A model generated the notes under the pieces. That model was not told the DNA's origin and made no database searches. It saw only the letters and a list, made by a program, of their open reading frames with translations. DNA of 64,000 nucleotides from Mesorhizobium mediterraneum (GTDB taxonomy: Bacteria > Pseudomonadota > Alphaproteobacteria > Rhizobiales > Rhizobiaceae): NCBI RefSeq assembly GCF_002284565.1, contig NZ_NPKI01000011.1:62001-126000 (forward strand). Direction: 5' to 3'. Positions 10,167 to 18,356 of the stretch are shown piece by piece. Position 1 is the first letter of the stretch; each line of letters begins with the position of its first letter. A program made the position numbers and the translations under genes.

Positions 10167-10213
10167 TTGGCTTGTCGGTTAAATCACTGAATTTGTTAGG
10201 GCGGCTGCGCTGC

Positions 10214-11683
10214 CTATGTGTCAGCCGCAATCGTCGCCTTTAGCCACTGCGTGATGGCATCGAAAGCGATCGGTTTGGTCGTGTCGACGTCAAACAGCGG
10301 TCCGCGCCGCAGCGGCGCGGCACGCTTGGCCAGTTCGATCAGTTCGGGGATGTAGGCCGCGCCGGGATGGCCGGCGGGGCGCTGGTCGAGCCGTGCGCGA
10401 TAGCGCTCGGCCAGAACCTCGCCGGGCGCGTGACACCAGATTTCGGCGGTCTGCTCGACGCCAGCCCTGCGCAGGTGATCCTCGAGCACCTGGCGCGGCT
10501 GGAAACCGAACCAGGCATCGACGATAACTGTGGTGCCCGCCGGAGCTTCGCCGACGATCGACCAGATCGCCTCGTAACTGGCGCGGCCGAGCGTGCGGTT
10601 GAATTCACGGTCGCCGCCGCCGAGCGCCTCGAGGAACGGGTTCTTGACCGTATCGAGCGTGAGCAACGGCCATCCCATCCGGTCGGCGATACCGCGCGAG
10701 ACCGTGCTTTTGCCGCTGGCAGGGATGCCGTTGACCAGCACGGCGCGTCTGGTGGGCACGGCACGCCGGCCGGGATCGAGCCGAGCGGACGGCAGGGACA
10801 CCGGCGACGCCTGCGTGACCGTCGCCTCAGCGGCGAGCGCTTGCAGACCGGCGCCAATGACGCCGGCGTCGTCGCCGAGTTGCGCCGGTTCCACCGGGCA
10901 TTGGTACCAGGGAGCCAAAGCCGGGGCGTTGGCAAGTGCCCTGTGGGCCGCCAGGCCAAGTCCGCCGCCGAGCAGGACTAGATCGGGGGCGAACATGGCC
11001 ACGGCCGAATCGATTGCGGCACGCAGCGGCCTGGCCCAGGCTTCGAGTATGCCGCGCGCCAGCGTGTCACCGCCCGCATCCCGGGCAAAAAGCTGATCGA
11101 CCGAAACATCCGGACCGAGGCCTGCCCGCGCGATGTGACGGCCAAGCGCGGTGCCTGAGCTGGTGGTTTCAACGCAGCCGCGCCGGCCGCAGACGCACGC
11201 TTCGCCTGATATGTCGACAGTGATATGGCCGAGCTGCCCAGCCGTCCCCTTGCCGCGGACGATCTGCCGATCTAGAGCCACGGCACCACCAATGCCGGTC
11301 CCGATCGTGAACATGACGATGCTTTCACGGCCTCTGGCGGCGCCGAGAGCCATTTCCGCGACCAGTGCCATGTTGCAATCATTGTCGATCAAGACGGGCT
11401 TGCCTGCCAGGCTTTCCAGTCGTTGCGCCAGGGGGATCGAGGCGAGGTTGACGTAGCCTCCGGACAAGACCGCGCCAAGCCGGGCATCGACGCGTCCGGG
11501 GACGCCGATGCCGATGGCGGCAACTTCGGGAGAATCGAGCCGGCGCACCATTTCGGCGATCCGGGAGAGCACAAGCTCCGGATCCGGCGCGCTCTTCTCG
11601 GAAATACGATCGAGGATTTCGCCTGTGCCGGAAATACGGGCGGCGCGCAGATTGGTGCCGCCGATATCGATTCCTATGGCCAT
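10214..11683 (-). CDS. Fusion of a ROK-family sugar kinase with a C-terminal P-loop kinase
   Basis: A 489-residue protein with two kinase domains. Residues 1-285 are a ROK sugar kinase: phosphate loop DIGGTN at 6-11, catalytic Asp102 in IDNDCN, and zinc ligands His153, Cys163, Cys165, Cys170. Residues about 312-489 form an AAA/gluconokinase-like phosphotransferase with Walker A GIPASGKST at 319-327. ROK kinases are usually about 300 residues, so the second domain is an addition. The start at 11683 is the Met directly before the ROK domain; the open frame upstream runs into a palindromic repeat and is rejected. It is downstream of the aldolase gene. Substrates are unknown; two successive phosphorylations of one sugar is my inference. 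Confidence 0.8.
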   Translation of the reverse strand: MAIGIDIGGTNLRAARISGTGEILDRISEKSAPDPELVLSRIAEMVRRLDSPEVAAIGIGVPGRVDARLGAVLSGGYVNLASIPLAQRLESLAGKPVLIDNDCNMALVAEMALGAARGRESIVMFTIGTGIGGAVALDRQIVRGKGTAGQLGHITVDISGEACVCGRRGCVETTSSGTALGRHIARAGLGPDVSVDQLFARDAGGDTLARGILEAWARPLRAAIDSAVAMFAPDLVLLGGGLGLAAHRALANAPALAPWYQCPVEPAQLGDDAGVIGAGLQALAAEATVTQASPVSLPSARLDPGRRAVPTRRAVLVNGIPASGKSTVSRGIADRMGWPLLTLDTVKNPFLEALGGGDREFNRTLGRASYEAIWSIVGEAPAGTTVIVDAWFGFQPRQVLEDHLRRAGVEQTAEIWCHAPGEVLAERYRARLDQRPAGHPGAAYIPELIELAKRAAPLRRGPLFDVDTTKPIAFDAITQWLKATIAADT

Positions 11684-11698
11684 CGAACTAGAGCCTGT

Positions 11699-11788
11699 TC
11701 CATTTCGACTAAATCGAAATGGGGCTCTATCTTGCTGTTTGACCATGATCTTTTCCGAAAACCGGTCCCCACTTTTCGGGATCATGGT
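11699..11788. repeat. Two palindromic repeats between the aldolase and kinase genes
   Basis: CCATTTCGA (11699-11707)/TCGAAATGG (11713-11721) forms a 9-bp hairpin. ACCATGATC near 11742 pairs with GATCATGGT ending at 11788, enclosing a CCGAAAA/TTTTCGG inner stem. The second is of the same type as the 3' half of the repeats at 9876 and 54479. They lie in the 150-bp spacer of a probable two-gene transcript and could reduce expression of the downstream kinase. Confidence 0.65.
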
Positions 11789-11833
11789 CTGAGGCATGAC
11801 GTCCCGTGCGTGCCTGGTGTGAACGCCGAACGG

Positions 11834-12739
11834 CTAAGCGGCTTTCTGCCTGTAGTTTCCGATCACCGCCTGAAGCTCGCGCAATCTCGCCACAGCGATG
11901 GTCTTAAGCCTTTCCCGCTGAATGTCACGGTCAAGCGAGATGCAGTCCTTCCACAGCGACCGACCGGCGATGACACCTGATGCGCCGTTCTTCATCGCGA
12001 TCTCGACCTGGCCCAGGAACGTTGCGTGGTTGACGCCGGCGGAGAGGACCGCCCATGGCACCTCGCCAGCCATGCTGCTGATCCTTGCGCAAGCTTCCGG
12101 CGTTCCGGGATAAGGAAGCTTGAGCACCTTTGCCCCGCATTCCAGCGAAATCCGGGTGCCCCCTTCGACTAGCCAGGGGATCTTGGCCGTATAGTCTTCA
12201 AGGCTTTCCCCTTCGACCTGATAGGTCAGGAACTCGACGACAAGCAGGAGGTCCTCTTGCGCGAAGTCGGCGATGCATTGGCGCAGAATGGCGATATTGT
12301 GCTCATTCGCCTCAGGCCTGTCAGCCCTGAGATAGACCATGATCTTGCCGCCGGTGCCGCCGAGCTCGCGGACGCGGCGCGCGTCGATGCCGGGAACGAG
12401 GCGCGACAGGCGGTAGCCGGCGGGCGAGACGTCGAAGCCTGAGGCGTCGAGGCCGATGAGCAGAGCCGTATCTCGGTTCAGCACCCCTTCATCGACAACC
12501 CGCGGCACCGCGCAGAGCGGGTCGAGCAGCACGCAGGATGCCTGGCTGGCGAGGTATCGCGTGATGTCCGACTTGGTGTCGCCGAGCATGTCGTTGGTGA
12601 TCGTGGCCTGTTCTGCAGGGTCAGACGCAAGCAAGGTCCGCATGCCGCCGCGCTGGTCACAGGCGATGGCCATCATGGCCCCATCCTTGCCGCATATCTG
12701 CTGGTAGCCGCGCAACTCTGCGGTCGTCATCTTTGTCAT
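11834..12739 (-). CDS. Class I aldolase of the LacD/YihT (tagatose-bisphosphate / sulfofructose-phosphate) type
   Basis: A 301-residue TIM-barrel aldolase that would cleave a ketose phosphate or bisphosphate to two three-carbon products. The AIACDQRGGMRTLL segment at 24-37 and the C-terminal GASGVIAGRSLWKD segment are family hallmarks. Lys207 in AKVLKLPYP aligns with the Schiff-base lysine of LacD and YihT. The start at 12739 (MTKMTT) has a weak AGAAGA upstream; a later ATG at 12730 is possible. It is transcribed with the fused kinase and away from the SorC regulator. The exact substrate cannot be read from the sequence: no sugar isomerase or sulfosugar reductase is adjacent. Confidence 0.8.
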   Translation of the reverse strand: MTKMTTAELRGYQQICGKDGAMMAIACDQRGGMRTLLASDPAEQATITNDMLGDTKSDITRYLASQASCVLLDPLCAVPRVVDEGVLNRDTALLIGLDASGFDVSPAGYRLSRLVPGIDARRVRELGGTGGKIMVYLRADRPEANEHNIAILRQCIADFAQEDLLLVVEFLTYQVEGESLEDYTAKIPWLVEGGTRISLECGAKVLKLPYPGTPEACARISSMAGEVPWAVLSAGVNHATFLGQVEIAMKNGASGVIAGRSLWKDCISLDRDIQRERLKTIAVARLRELQAVIGNYRQKAA

Positions 12740-12951
12740 GGTCTTCTGTCCGATGTTGGCGCCCATTCACCAGGGCGCAGATCCGTGGAACAAGAAAGGT
12801 TCAGTCTTTACCTGCCTGTCGCAGGGAGGTTTGCCGTTTTGATGCGTTATCGAACCGAGAAATCTGGCCTTGGCCCGCCATCTGCCGTGGAAACGGGCCC
12901 ACGTTGCGAGTCAGCCGAATTTGCGCGATAACTCCCATCCATCGATGGGTC

Positions 12952-12979
12952 TGTAACACATTGCTGAAAGGAATTGCAA
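12952..12979 (+). promoter_or_regulatory. Operator 1 of the SorC-type regulator
   Basis: A 28-bp element beginning TGTAACAC and ending AATTGCAA, found again inverted at 14107-14134 with 26 of 28 bases identical. The ends TGTAA and TTGCA form an imperfect dyad. It lies in the aldolase/regulator divergent region and overlaps the only ribosome binding site near the regulator start (AAAGGA, 12967-12972), suggesting autoregulation. Confidence 0.65.
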
Positions 12980-13025
12980 GCTGTCTGTCCCTCCCGCACA
13001 AGATGCAGCCGCCGCATCGCGGACG

Positions 13026-13931
13026 ATGCTGCATACGGTCGCCAAACTGCACTACGAGGCGGAGATGTCGCAGGTCGATATCGCGCGGCGGCTTGGTGTC
13101 TCCACCGCGACCATATCGCGTCTTCTGCAGCGGGCGAGGGCAGAGGGCATCGTGCGGATCGAGGTTCTCGATCTTGCAACGCCCGAAGGCATCACCACGC
13201 AGCTGGTCGAAGGGCTGGGACTTCGCGACGCGGCGGTCATCGAAACGCCGGCAGCCGGTGCGCTGACGGCGCTCGCCGCGCCGCTCGGCGCCTTGCTCAA
13301 GCAAGCGGAACTGACGGCCGGGTCGGTGGTCGCCATCGGCTGGGGGCGAGCCATTCGCGAGGTGATCCGGGCAGGCCTGCCGCGCATTCCCGGCGTTCTT
13401 ACCGTCGCTGCCACCGGCGGCATGCAGCAGCAGGCGCCGCATTTTCAGATCAACGAGTTTGTGCGGCTTGCCGCCGAAGAGTTCGGCGGGACGCCGCATT
13501 TCATCCATGCGCCCTATCTGCCGTCCACCGAGTTGCGTGAGGTCTTCCTCGGCGATGCGGCCATCCGCGACAGCGTCGCGCTTTGGGACCGGACCGACGT
13601 TGCGATCGTCGGCATCGGCCTGCCCCATGCCATCAATCCGCCCGAGGCGAGCGCGGCCACGCTGAGCGAGCAAGCCCTGTTCCACGCGGCTGGAGACGTT
13701 ATCAGGCATTATTTCGACGCCGAAGGTTCCCTTATCCCGTGGGAAGGGGAGAGCCGGATGATCGCTATGTCGCCGGCCCAGCTTCGAGCCGTCCCTCTGG
13801 TGATCGGTGTCGCCGCCTCGCCGGAGAAGGCGACCGCCATTATCGGTGCCGTCCGCGCCAGGCTTATCAATGCTCTGGTAACGGACACGAAGACTGCCCA
13901 GGCCATTCTCGAGGCTCTCTTGCCTCAATAG
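13026..13931 (+). CDS. SorC/DeoR-family sugar-responsive transcriptional regulator
   Basis: A 301-residue regulator: N-terminal helix-turn-helix in EMSQVDIARRLGVSTATISR (about residues 13-32) and a C-terminal SorC sugar-phosphate-binding domain with the VVAIGWGRAIREV stretch typical of this fold. SorC proteins sense a phosphorylated pathway intermediate, fitting a local kinase and aldolase. The ATG at 13026 has no Shine-Dalgarno sequence; the frame stays open upstream, and a CTG at 12981 lies eight bases after AAAGGA, so the true start may be 45 bases earlier. It sits between the catabolic genes and the transporter. Two near-identical 28-bp elements in the islet's control regions are its likely operators. 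Confidence 0.85.
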   Translation: MLHTVAKLHYEAEMSQVDIARRLGVSTATISRLLQRARAEGIVRIEVLDLATPEGITTQLVEGLGLRDAAVIETPAAGALTALAAPLGALLKQAELTAGSVVAIGWGRAIREVIRAGLPRIPGVLTVAATGGMQQQAPHFQINEFVRLAAEEFGGTPHFIHAPYLPSTELREVFLGDAAIRDSVALWDRTDVAIVGIGLPHAINPPEASAATLSEQALFHAAGDVIRHYFDAEGSLIPWEGESRMIAMSPAQLRAVPLVIGVAASPEKATAIIGAVRARLINALVTDTKTAQAILEALLPQ

Positions 13932-14399
13932 AGGCGGGCGCGCCGATCGGCACACCTGATCGATCCCAAACGTGGCTCGCCAGCCCACCGCCGTGAAATC
14001 ATCAGTTGTGCCGTCAAAGCGTTGGGGCAATAGTCTGCGTAAGGGGCTCTGCGGAGCAGACAAATGTCGTCCGGTTTGAAAGCGTTTCCAGCCAGGAAAT
14101 ACCAGGTTGCAATTTCTTTCAGCAAAGTGTTACAATTTTGCGGCTAGGCACGCATGTGCGCCGAGCGGCGTTATTCCTTCGACCTTGCGGAGGCTAGGAA
14201 CGGGACTGCGCGTATCAGGCTGGTCGGGTTTCGACTGGCTGATCTAACGACTGGGGGGCGCTCGGGAGGAAGCTGCCCATAACAGCAAGCAGGCGAAACC
14301 CGTTTCTCGCCGCCAGCATTTCACGTAGCCGGAACGGATTGACGGCCATGTCGATGTCAATCGCAACGGCAAATCTGCCAACATTATGAGGAGGATGTT
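13932..14399 (+). promoter_or_regulatory. Control region of the sugar ABC transporter
   Basis: This 468-base gap has no credible gene. It holds operator 2 at 14107-14134, a GAAAGCGTTTCC near-palindrome just upstream (about 14078-14089), and a strong GAGGAGG ribosome binding site before the ATG at 14400. A leader of more than 200 bases between operator and start is likely; no riboswitch fold was recognised. Confidence 0.5.
14107..14134 (-). promoter_or_regulatory. Operator 2 of the SorC-type regulator
   Basis: On the minus strand this reads as the same 28-bp element as 12952-12979, with two substitutions (positions 9 and 20). It is upstream of the ABC transporter genes. Two copies in opposite orientation 1.15 kb apart, on either side of the regulator gene, make chance similarity very unlikely. 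Confidence 0.7.
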
Positions 14400-15380
14400 A
14401 TGAAAAAGATTGTTGCCGCCCTTGCGGCTCTCGCCATCTGCGCAACGGCGCTGATCACGCCCGCTTTGGCGCAGGACAAGAAGTTCACCGTTGCTCTCGT
14501 TCCCGGCCTTACCACCGACGGTTTTTACATCACCATGCGCAAGGGAGCGCAGGCAGCAGCCGATGCCCTTGGCGTGACCCTGGTTTTCCAGGGCGCCCCT
14601 GATTTCAATCCGGTGACGCAAGTCCCCGTGCTTGACGCGGTCATCGCCAAGAAGCCGGACGCCATCCTGATTGCGCCGACCGACAAGGTTCAATTGGTCG
14701 AGCCGCTTCGCAAGGCCAATGATGCCGGCATCCCGGTGATCACCGTTGACACCTTCATCGGCAGCGGCGTCTATCAGACCGGTGCCGGCGAGGCGGATTT
14801 CCCGCTGTCCTATATCGCTTCGGACAACATTCTCGGCGGCGAGATCGCCGCCCGGGCATTGGCCAAGGCCATAGGCGACAAGGGCAAGGTCTACGTTTCG
14901 AACGTCAAGCCTGGCATTTCGACCACCGATCAGCGTGAAGAGGGCTTCAAGAAGGAGATGGCGGCCAATCATCCCGGCATCACCGTCCTCGAAACCCAGT
15001 TCAACGACAACGACGCCAACAAGGCCGCCTCGCAGCTTCAGGCTGTGTTCGCGCGCAACTCCGATCTCGTTGGAGTGTTCGGTGCAAACCTGTTCTCGGC
15101 GCTCGGCGCGGCGAATGGCGTCCAGCAAGCTGGGCAGACCGGCACCATCAAGGTCGTGGCGTTCGACGCGCCGACCAGCATCGTCGACAACATCAACACC
15201 GGCTTGGTGGACGTGGCGATTGCCCAGCATCCGGCTGAGATCGGCTATTTTGGAGTCGTTTCGGCCTATGCCCACCTGACCGGCCAGTCGATCCCGGTTG
15301 CGATCGGCACCGGCTTCACGATCATGGACAAGTCGAACATCGCCGATCCGAACATCTCAAAGTACCTCTATTCCGAGTGA
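14400..15380 (+). CDS. Sugar ABC transporter substrate-binding protein (RbsB-like)
   Basis: A 326-residue periplasmic protein. The signal peptide is clear: MKKIV, a hydrophobic core, and cleavage after ALA at about residue 24. The mature part has the two-lobed periplasmic-binding fold (PBP type 1) with KFTVALVPG at its start and DAILIAPTD in the first lobe, typical of pentose/hexose binding proteins. The ribosome binding site GAGGAGG precedes the ATG. It is first of three transporter genes and follows the regulator. The ligand is probably the sugar degraded by the neighbouring kinase and aldolase. Confidence 0.88.
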   Translation: MKKIVAALAALAICATALITPALAQDKKFTVALVPGLTTDGFYITMRKGAQAAADALGVTLVFQGAPDFNPVTQVPVLDAVIAKKPDAILIAPTDKVQLVEPLRKANDAGIPVITVDTFIGSGVYQTGAGEADFPLSYIASDNILGGEIAARALAKAIGDKGKVYVSNVKPGISTTDQREEGFKKEMAANHPGITVLETQFNDNDANKAASQLQAVFARNSDLVGVFGANLFSALGAANGVQQAGQTGTIKVVAFDAPTSIVDNINTGLVDVAIAQHPAEIGYFGVVSAYAHLTGQSIPVAIGTGFTIMDKSNIADPNISKYLYSE

Positions 15381-15481
15381 GTCCAAACCAGCTTGATCTC
15401 CTTCCGGCTTGCCGGGAGGAGATCTGCGCCGGGTCTCTGGGACCCTGTTGACAGAGGCCGCGCCGCGGATCGGATATTCCA

Positions 15482-16543
15482 ATGACCTCAACATCACCAA
15501 TCGAGCAAAGCGAAACCCATGTCGCCCCTCAAGCCGACCACGGTGATCCGGCCAGGACCTGGCTTGGACGCATCGCTGAGGGGCGCGCCTGGCTGTTTCT
15601 CGCCGGCCTGATCATCTGTTTCGAGGTTTGGTCGAGGCTCTCCTTCGGCGCGACCTTCGTGCTCAATCCGTTCAACGTGCAATCCATCGCGATATTTGCC
15701 GTGGCGCCGCTGCTGCTTGCGACCGGACAGACATTCGTCATCATTTCGGGAGGCATCGACCTCTCGCTGGGCTTCATCATGGGCCTTGCGGCCGTCGTTG
15801 CGGCCCACGCTACGAACATGGCGGGAGCCGTAATCCCGCTGCCACTGGCAATGCTGGCGGGTATTCTGGCGGCCGTGATTGTCGCAGGCTTGCCTGGTGT
15901 CATCAACGGCTTGCTGATCTCGCGCCTGAGAGTTCCGCCTTTTATCGGCACGCTCGGCATGTTCGGCGTGGCGCGCGGCGTTGCTTTCCTGTTGGCCGGC
16001 GGCACGACGGTGCCGGTCCAGAATTCCTGGTTCGCACTGCTCGGCAACGGCAGGTTCTACGGTGTCCCTTATCTCGTCATCATCGCCGCCGTTTTCGTTG
16101 TCGTGATGCACTACATCCTGAGCCAGACCCGATTCGGTCAGCACAACTACGCTATCGGTGCCAATGTGCAGGCAGCGCGTCGTGCCGGCATCGACATCAG
16201 GGGCCATACCCTGCGTCTTTATGTGCTTTCGGCGATGTGCGCAGGCCTCGGTGGCGCGCTCTATGCAGCGCGTTTCACCGCTGGCGCGGCACAGGCCGGC
16301 GAGCCGTTGCTGCTCGACAGCGTCGCAGCCGTCGTGATCGGTGGCGCCAGCCTGTTCGGCGGATCCGGCACCATCTTCGGGACGGTTGCCGGTGCGCTGG
16401 TGATCGCGGTCATTCAGTACGGGCTGGTTTTCGTCAATGTCGAGCCGTTTTGGCAATTCATCGCCGTCGGCTTCGTCATCATCATTTCCGTTCTCATCGA
16501 CCAGGCGCAGCGCCGGTTCAGTGGAGCCCGTCAGGATGAATAG
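15482..16543 (+). CDS. Sugar ABC transporter permease (RbsC-like)
   Basis: A 353-residue inner-membrane permease of the ribose/galactose (CUT2) class, with about nine hydrophobic segments between residues 37 and 340. The family motif GGIDLSLGF is near residue 97 and the cytoplasmic coupling segment AIGANVQAARRAGID near 228. CUT2 systems have a single permease forming a homodimer, so no second permease is expected. The 3' end overlaps the ATPase start by 8 bases, so the two are translationally coupled. Confidence 0.88.
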   Translation: MTSTSPIEQSETHVAPQADHGDPARTWLGRIAEGRAWLFLAGLIICFEVWSRLSFGATFVLNPFNVQSIAIFAVAPLLLATGQTFVIISGGIDLSLGFIMGLAAVVAAHATNMAGAVIPLPLAMLAGILAAVIVAGLPGVINGLLISRLRVPPFIGTLGMFGVARGVAFLLAGGTTVPVQNSWFALLGNGRFYGVPYLVIIAAVFVVVMHYILSQTRFGQHNYAIGANVQAARRAGIDIRGHTLRLYVLSAMCAGLGGALYAARFTAGAAQAGEPLLLDSVAAVVIGGASLFGGSGTIFGTVAGALVIAVIQYGLVFVNVEPFWQFIAVGFVIIISVLIDQAQRRFSGARQDE

Positions 16544-17291
16544 CCCAGCCCAGACCATCCCCCTTCTGGAAGTCCGGAACCTTTCCAAGCACTTCGGCGC
16601 CGTCCGGGCGCTCAACGACTTCTCCATGGTCGTGCGGCCCGGCGAAGTGGTGGCCCTGGCGGGCGACAACGGCGCCGGCAAGACGACGCTGATCAAGGCG
16701 ATATCGGGCGTCTTTCAGCCGACGGGCGGTGAAATTCTGCTGAGGGGTCAACCGGTGACGTTTGCGACGCCGCATGAGGCGCGCGAAAAAGGCATCGAAA
16801 CCATCTATCAGGATCTCGCTCTCGCCGACAATTTGTCCATCGGCGCCAATATCTTCCTCGGTCGTGAACCCATGCGCAAGGCCTTCGGCTTCCTGCCGGT
16901 GCTCGATCGCAAGGCCATGGCGGTTGCCGCCAAGAAGACCATGGGCCGGCTGGATTTCCATGTCAGTCGGCTCGACGCCCCGGTCAGCAATTTCTCCGGC
17001 GGTCAGCGGCAGGCCGTTGCTATCGGCCGGGCCGTCTATTGGGACGCGCAGATCCTGATCATGGACGAACCGACTGCGGCCCTCGGCGTTCCCGAGCAGC
17101 GCAAGGTCATCTCGCTCATCCACCAGCTCAAGGCGCAAGGCAGAGGCGTGATCTTCATCTCGCACAATCTGCAGGACATTTTCGCCGTTTCCGACCGCAT
17201 CGTCGTGCTGCGCCGGGGCGTTCAGGCCGGCGAGCGCAAGATCTCGGAAACCAACCATGACGAAGTCGTCAAGCTCATGGTTGGCGGATAG
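16536..17291 (+). CDS. Sugar ABC transporter ATP-binding protein, single-domain
   Basis: A 251-residue ABC ATPase: Walker A GDNGAGKTT near residue 43, signature NFSGGQRQAV near 152, Walker B ILIMDEPT near 172, and the switch His in ISHNL. CUT2 transporters usually use a tandem, about 500-residue ATPase (RbsA); this one is half that, as in FrcA-type systems of rhizobia. The start at 16536 was preferred to an upstream in-frame ATG deep inside the permease gene. It is the last gene of the islet; 717 bases without a gene follow. Confidence 0.88.
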   Translation: MNSPAQTIPLLEVRNLSKHFGAVRALNDFSMVVRPGEVVALAGDNGAGKTTLIKAISGVFQPTGGEILLRGQPVTFATPHEAREKGIETIYQDLALADNLSIGANIFLGREPMRKAFGFLPVLDRKAMAVAAKKTMGRLDFHVSRLDAPVSNFSGGQRQAVAIGRAVYWDAQILIMDEPTAALGVPEQRKVISLIHQLKAQGRGVIFISHNLQDIFAVSDRIVVLRRGVQAGERKISETNHDEVVKLMVGG

Positions 17292-17406
17292 GCCGAACTT
17301 TTCGACTGCTGAAACAAACTCACGTCCCGAGGGAGTGAGCTTCCGGGTGGCGAGCTGGCAAAGTGGGCCGCTCTCCGGTGAGAAGCGACCGGCATAGCTA
17401 CCGAGC

Positions 17407-17510
17407 CTAAAGCGCGTCGCGCTCGACCGGCCTCATGCGACGCGCTTTAGATTGTTGTTTTATGCATGTCGTTATCGCAAAACCGCTGCACGCTTTTGCG
17501 CGACATGCAT
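17407..17510. repeat. Double palindromic repeat downstream of the transporter
   Basis: Two hairpins: CTAAAGCGCGTCGC (17407-17420) with its perfect 14-bp complement at 17437-17450, and ATGCATGTCG (17462-17471) with CGACATGCAT (17501-17510). It may act as the 3' end of the transporter transcript. In the rest of 17292-18008 I see a TATGACA/TGTCATA dyad (17718-17736) and the tRNA-derived repeat, but no gene. Confidence 0.75.
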
Positions 17511-17794
17511 TTAGCCGCTGCTCAGCATCGCAATGCGATCGGTCGATTCCGGCGAAATATGCTCGCCCCCGATGATGATGATATGCCATCCAGACACCCT
17601 CGGGGCAACGGAAAGGGGCAGGATGGCGAGCAGAGTCGACATTGAATGAGGATGTCACTATATAGCGGCGGCTTTGGCCGCGTATCATAGGGTTGCGCAG
17701 CGAACGGCGCTACGTATTATGACACCTATTGTCATACAAATTGACTGGAATACCGGAAAAAAGCAAGTAGAAACAATGGCGCGATCCGGGACAT

Positions 17795-17814
17795 GATCCC
17801 AGCCAACGGTGCCA
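17795..17814 (+). other. Probable attachment site (right), fragment of the tRNA-His 3' end
   Basis: Sixteen bases identical to tRNA-His positions 10147-10162, one change, then CCA; 19 of 20 in all, same orientation. No other part of a tRNA is present, so it is a fragment, not a second gene. With 10147-10166 it brackets the kinase, aldolase, regulator and transporter genes. Confidence 0.65.
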
Positions 17815-18008
17815 ATCTCCCAAGAAAATAGAATCTCCTCAAGAATTACAATGTGCTCCTTGAACCTTCGATTTCCTTCAGCTCTGTGGAGCTTGGGCAA
17901 GATCGGCTTGCCGGGTGACGACGACTCGGTTGGAATGGGAGCGTGCATCTTTCCGGGGATACCGGCGTTTATGATTACCAACCGGCGCAGCCGCCAGGGA
18001 ACAGCAGT

Positions 18009-18263
18009 ATGAGTGAACACGCGATCGAGTTCTTGCAGGAATGGATCGGCGAAAAGGTCCACTGCCACGCCTCGCCGGACAGGATCGAGAAGCAAGCCGA
18101 GACCCTCGCCAGGGAATGTGCCGCCAAGGCGGCTGAGGCCGGCATACCGCTGGAGGATATCCAGGAAGAGGTCGGCGATATCAAGGAGCTTATAGCGTCG
18201 AAGCTGGAAGAGGCGGCTGAGGCCGACCAGGACGAAAAGAATTCGGACAAGCCTGCCGGGTGA
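18009..18263 (+). CDS. Small DUF768 family protein
   Basis: An 84-residue, acidic, helical protein beginning MSEHAIEFLQEWIGEKV, with ECAAKAAEAGIPLEDIQEEVGDI in the middle, the pattern I associate with DUF768, a family of unknown function largely confined to rhizobia, often in many copies in Mesorhizobium. The start at 18009 has AGGGA about nine bases upstream. It stands alone just outside the right end of the islet and is convergent with the P1 peptidase gene. Confidence 0.7.
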   Translation: MSEHAIEFLQEWIGEKVHCHASPDRIEKQAETLARECAAKAAEAGIPLEDIQEEVGDIKELIASKLEEAAEADQDEKNSDKPAG

Positions 18264-18356
18264 TCTGCCGACCCGGCGAAAGGCCGTGGAAAGCATTATT
18301 GACCCGGCTCAACCATATGCAAGACCGGTGCGGCGCGTGTGACGCGCCAGGCAGTC

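Noticed and set aside
11684..11797. N-terminal extension of the ROK fusion kinase
   Set aside because: The extra 38 codons are read from palindromic repeats, and the ROK domain starts at residue 1 with the chosen Met.
10214..12739. A sulfoquinovose degradation cluster, suggested by the YihT-like aldolase
   Set aside because: No isomerase, sulfolactaldehyde reductase or transaldolase is present nearby, so the substrate cannot be called.
10167..17794. Integrase or transposase within the islet
   Set aside because: None of the frames here shows tyrosine or serine recombinase motifs; mobility machinery is absent.
17795..17816. A second tRNA-His gene
   Set aside because: Only the last 20 bases of the tRNA are present; no anticodon arm precedes them, so it is a fragment.
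17685..18296. A 203-codon minus-strand frame over the DUF768 gene
   Set aside because: It runs through repeat and attachment-site sequence, and the + strand DUF768 gene has a good start and family pattern.
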